Source: Calditrichota bacterium
GTDB taxonomy: Bacteria > Zixibacteria > MSB-5A5 > GN15 > FEB-12
Length of the DNA stretch: 7,580 bases
Reading direction: 5' to 3'
NCBI GenBank assembly: GCA_030641085.1
Contig: DAOWIC010000125.1
Coordinates: 1-7,580, forward strand
This document shows, one piece after another, positions 6,234 to 7,580 of the stretch. Each line of letters begins with the position of its first letter. The stretch's first letter is position 1. The notes under the pieces were generated by a model that was given only the letters and a program-made list of their open reading frames with translations, was not told the DNA's origin and made no database searches. Made by a program: the position numbers and the translations under genes.

Positions 6234-7580
6234 ATGATCTGGTCAATCTCACAGCGATTATCAAAAATTGTCGCCTCGATGGCGTTAGTGGCGGTTCTAT
6301 GCCTGATCGCTCCCTCGCCGGCTTACGGGCAGTACTATTTCGGCAAGAACAAAGTCCAGTACACCGATTTCGACTGGCATTTGATGACCACTGACCATTT
6401 CAATATCTATTTCTATACCGATGAGGCGGAAATAGCCTCGGTCGCCGCCGGCCTGGCGGAAAATTCATACGAAATCCTTTCGGCCAGGTTCAACCACGAG
6501 GTCAAGCGCAAGATTCCGCTCATCATCTATTCCTCGCCCAATTATTTCTCGCAGACCAATGTCGTGGGCGGGTTGCTTCCCGAATCGGTAGGCGGCTTCA
6601 CCGAGTTCCTCAAGGGCAGGGTGGTCGTACCATATCACGGCTCGTACCACGATTTTGAGCATGTCATCCAGCACGAACTCGTGCATGTCTTTATGCTTTC
6701 GAAACTGGATGCCGTCACGGACCGTCGTCAGCAGGTGCGCTACGCTTATCCGCCGCTCTGGTTTACCGAAGGGATTGCGGAATTCTGGTCAAAGGAGTGG
6801 GATACCGAAGCGGACATGATGCTTAAGGACATGGTGATCGGTGGCCGGCTGTTCACGATTCCCAACCTGTGGCAGATCAACGGATCCTACTTTATGTACA
6901 AGCTCGGTGAGTCCATTTGCGCCTTCATAGACTCCGCCTACGGTGAAGACAAGCTGGTCAGTATTTTTGACAACTGGCACAAGGGACGCACCTTCGATGA
7001 TGTGGTCAAAATAACGCTGGGCGATGATCTGCGCGAACTCTCGCGCAAGTGGGAGTATTCGCTCAAGAAACGGTATTTCCCTGAGTTGGACGGTCTCGGC
7101 CTGCCCGATATGGAATCCGACCGTATAACTCACAGCGGTTACAATGTCAAGGCGGTACCGATCAGATACGACGACGGCAACGGCGAGAAAGATTGGGTCG
7201 TTTTTACCGCCAATCGCCTTGGCTACACCGGCCTGTATATGAAGCCGCTGCTTCGCCGCAAGGGTGGCGTCAAAACCCTTGTCAAGGGAGAGAGATCGGC
7301 CGACTTCGAGTCGCTGCACCTTTTGCGGTCCGGAATAGATGTATTCAATTCCGACAAAATCGTCTTTTCGTCCAAGTCCAAGGAACGGGATGTAATATAT
7401 ATCTATGACCTTGAGGACGGCAGAGTCACTCGTCGCTACGAATTTTCCGATCTGGTTGCGGCACGTTCGCCACGATTCTCTCCCGAGGGCGGCGAGGTCG
7501 TCTTTTCCGGGGTTCGCAAGAGCGGTCAAGCCGACCTGTATATCCTGAACATTGACGATGAAAGCTACCGCCGCCTGACC
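6234..7580 (+). CDS. Exported peptidase-MA-like zinc metalloprotease with TolB-type beta-propeller (partial, runs off right edge)
   Basis: The frame has no stop from 6234 to the last base (449 codons). A signal peptide is visible: basic n-region, hydrophobic core (ASMALVAVLCLIA), probable cleavage after AYG at residue 32. Residues about 45-280 form a gluzincin-like peptidase domain with HELVH at 147-151 (zinc ligands H147 and H151, catalytic E148) and WFTEGIAEF at 176-184, whose E179 is the likely third ligand. After about residue 300 come beta-propeller repeats of the WD40-like/TolB (PD40) type; the clearest, SPRFSPEGGEVVFSG at 412-426, continues into DLYILNI and RRLT at the edge. Such peptidase-plus-propeller proteins are seen in FCB-group bacteria; their substrates are mostly unknown. 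An in-frame ATG at 6189 would add 15 residues. Neither start has a strong Shine-Dalgarno; 6234 gives the more normal signal-peptide n-region. The zinc site looks complete, so activity is plausible but inferred. Confidence 0.85.
   Translation, partial: MIWSISQRLSKIVASMALVAVLCLIAPSPAYGQYYFGKNKVQYTDFDWHLMTTDHFNIYFYTDEAEIASVAAGLAENSYEILSARFNHEVKRKIPLIIYSSPNYFSQTNVVGGLLPESVGGFTEFLKGRVVVPYHGSYHDFEHVIQHELVHVFMLSKLDAVTDRRQQVRYAYPPLWFTEGIAEFWSKEWDTEADMMLKDMVIGGRLFTIPNLWQINGSYFMYKLGESICAFIDSAYGEDKLVSIFDNWHKGRTFDDVVKITLGDDLRELSRKWEYSLKKRYFPELDGLGLPDMESDRITHSGYNVKAVPIRYDDGNGEKDWVVFTANRLGYTGLYMKPLLRRKGGVKTLVKGERSADFESLHLLRSGIDVFNSDKIVFSSKSKERDVIYIYDLEDGRVTRRYEFSDLVAARSPRFSPEGGEVVFSGVRKSGQADLYILNIDDESYRRLT

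Noticed and set aside
6789..7529. A 246-codon open frame on the minus strand
   Set aside because: The plus strand here encodes the end of the protease domain and the propeller repeats with clear family motifs; the minus-strand frame is a by-product of codon bias.

Overview
The window looks like ordinary chromosomal DNA from a Gram-negative, LPS-making bacterium. The supporting signs are a heptosyltransferase-type protein, a secreted barrel-like protein and undecaprenyl-phosphate recycling. Gene content and style (a secreted HExxH protease with a TolB-like propeller, a small barrel-like protein, moderately GC-rich coding sequence) fit the Fibrobacteres-Chlorobi-Bacteroidetes or Gemmatimonadota/Zixibacteria neighbourhood. 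That placement is a weak inference from gene style, not from a marker gene. No rRNA, tRNA, CRISPR array, insertion sequence or phage gene was seen.

Layout, left to right. (a) Bases 2-379 are the 3' end of a plus-strand gene, probably an SbcD/Mre11-type exonuclease. It ends at a strong symmetric hairpin (379-408) that can terminate transcription from both sides. (b) Bases 429-1820, minus strand, hold a complete neurotransmitter:sodium symporter family transporter. It is interrupted by one in-frame TAG at 792-794, and the reading frame continues intact for 120 codons after it. (c) A divergent control region (about 1821-2033) carries a candidate promoter for each direction and a perfect 8+8 bp inverted repeat on the transporter side. 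(d) From 2034 a plus-strand cluster runs: a small exported beta-rich protein, uppP (undecaprenyl-diphosphatase), a GT9 glycosyltransferase fused to a GmhB-like heptose-bisphosphate phosphatase, and an AmmeMemoRadiSam-type radical SAM enzyme. The last three are packed tightly (TAA directly followed by ATG, then a 17-nt overlap) and look like one transcription unit. (e) After a gap of about 158 bp, an exported zinc metalloprotease-like protein with a beta-propeller starts at about 6234 and runs off the right edge.

How the genes fit together: UppP recycles the lipid carrier used for peptidoglycan and surface polysaccharide. The fusion protein combines a heptose-precursor phosphatase with a sugar transferase, so the core of the window is an envelope-glycan unit. 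The radical SAM gene is co-translated with it but has no obvious link to it. The most notable points are the GT9-GmhB fusion, the single-codon interruption of the transporter, and the AmrS-type radical SAM gene without its usual AMMECR1 and Memo partners in view.
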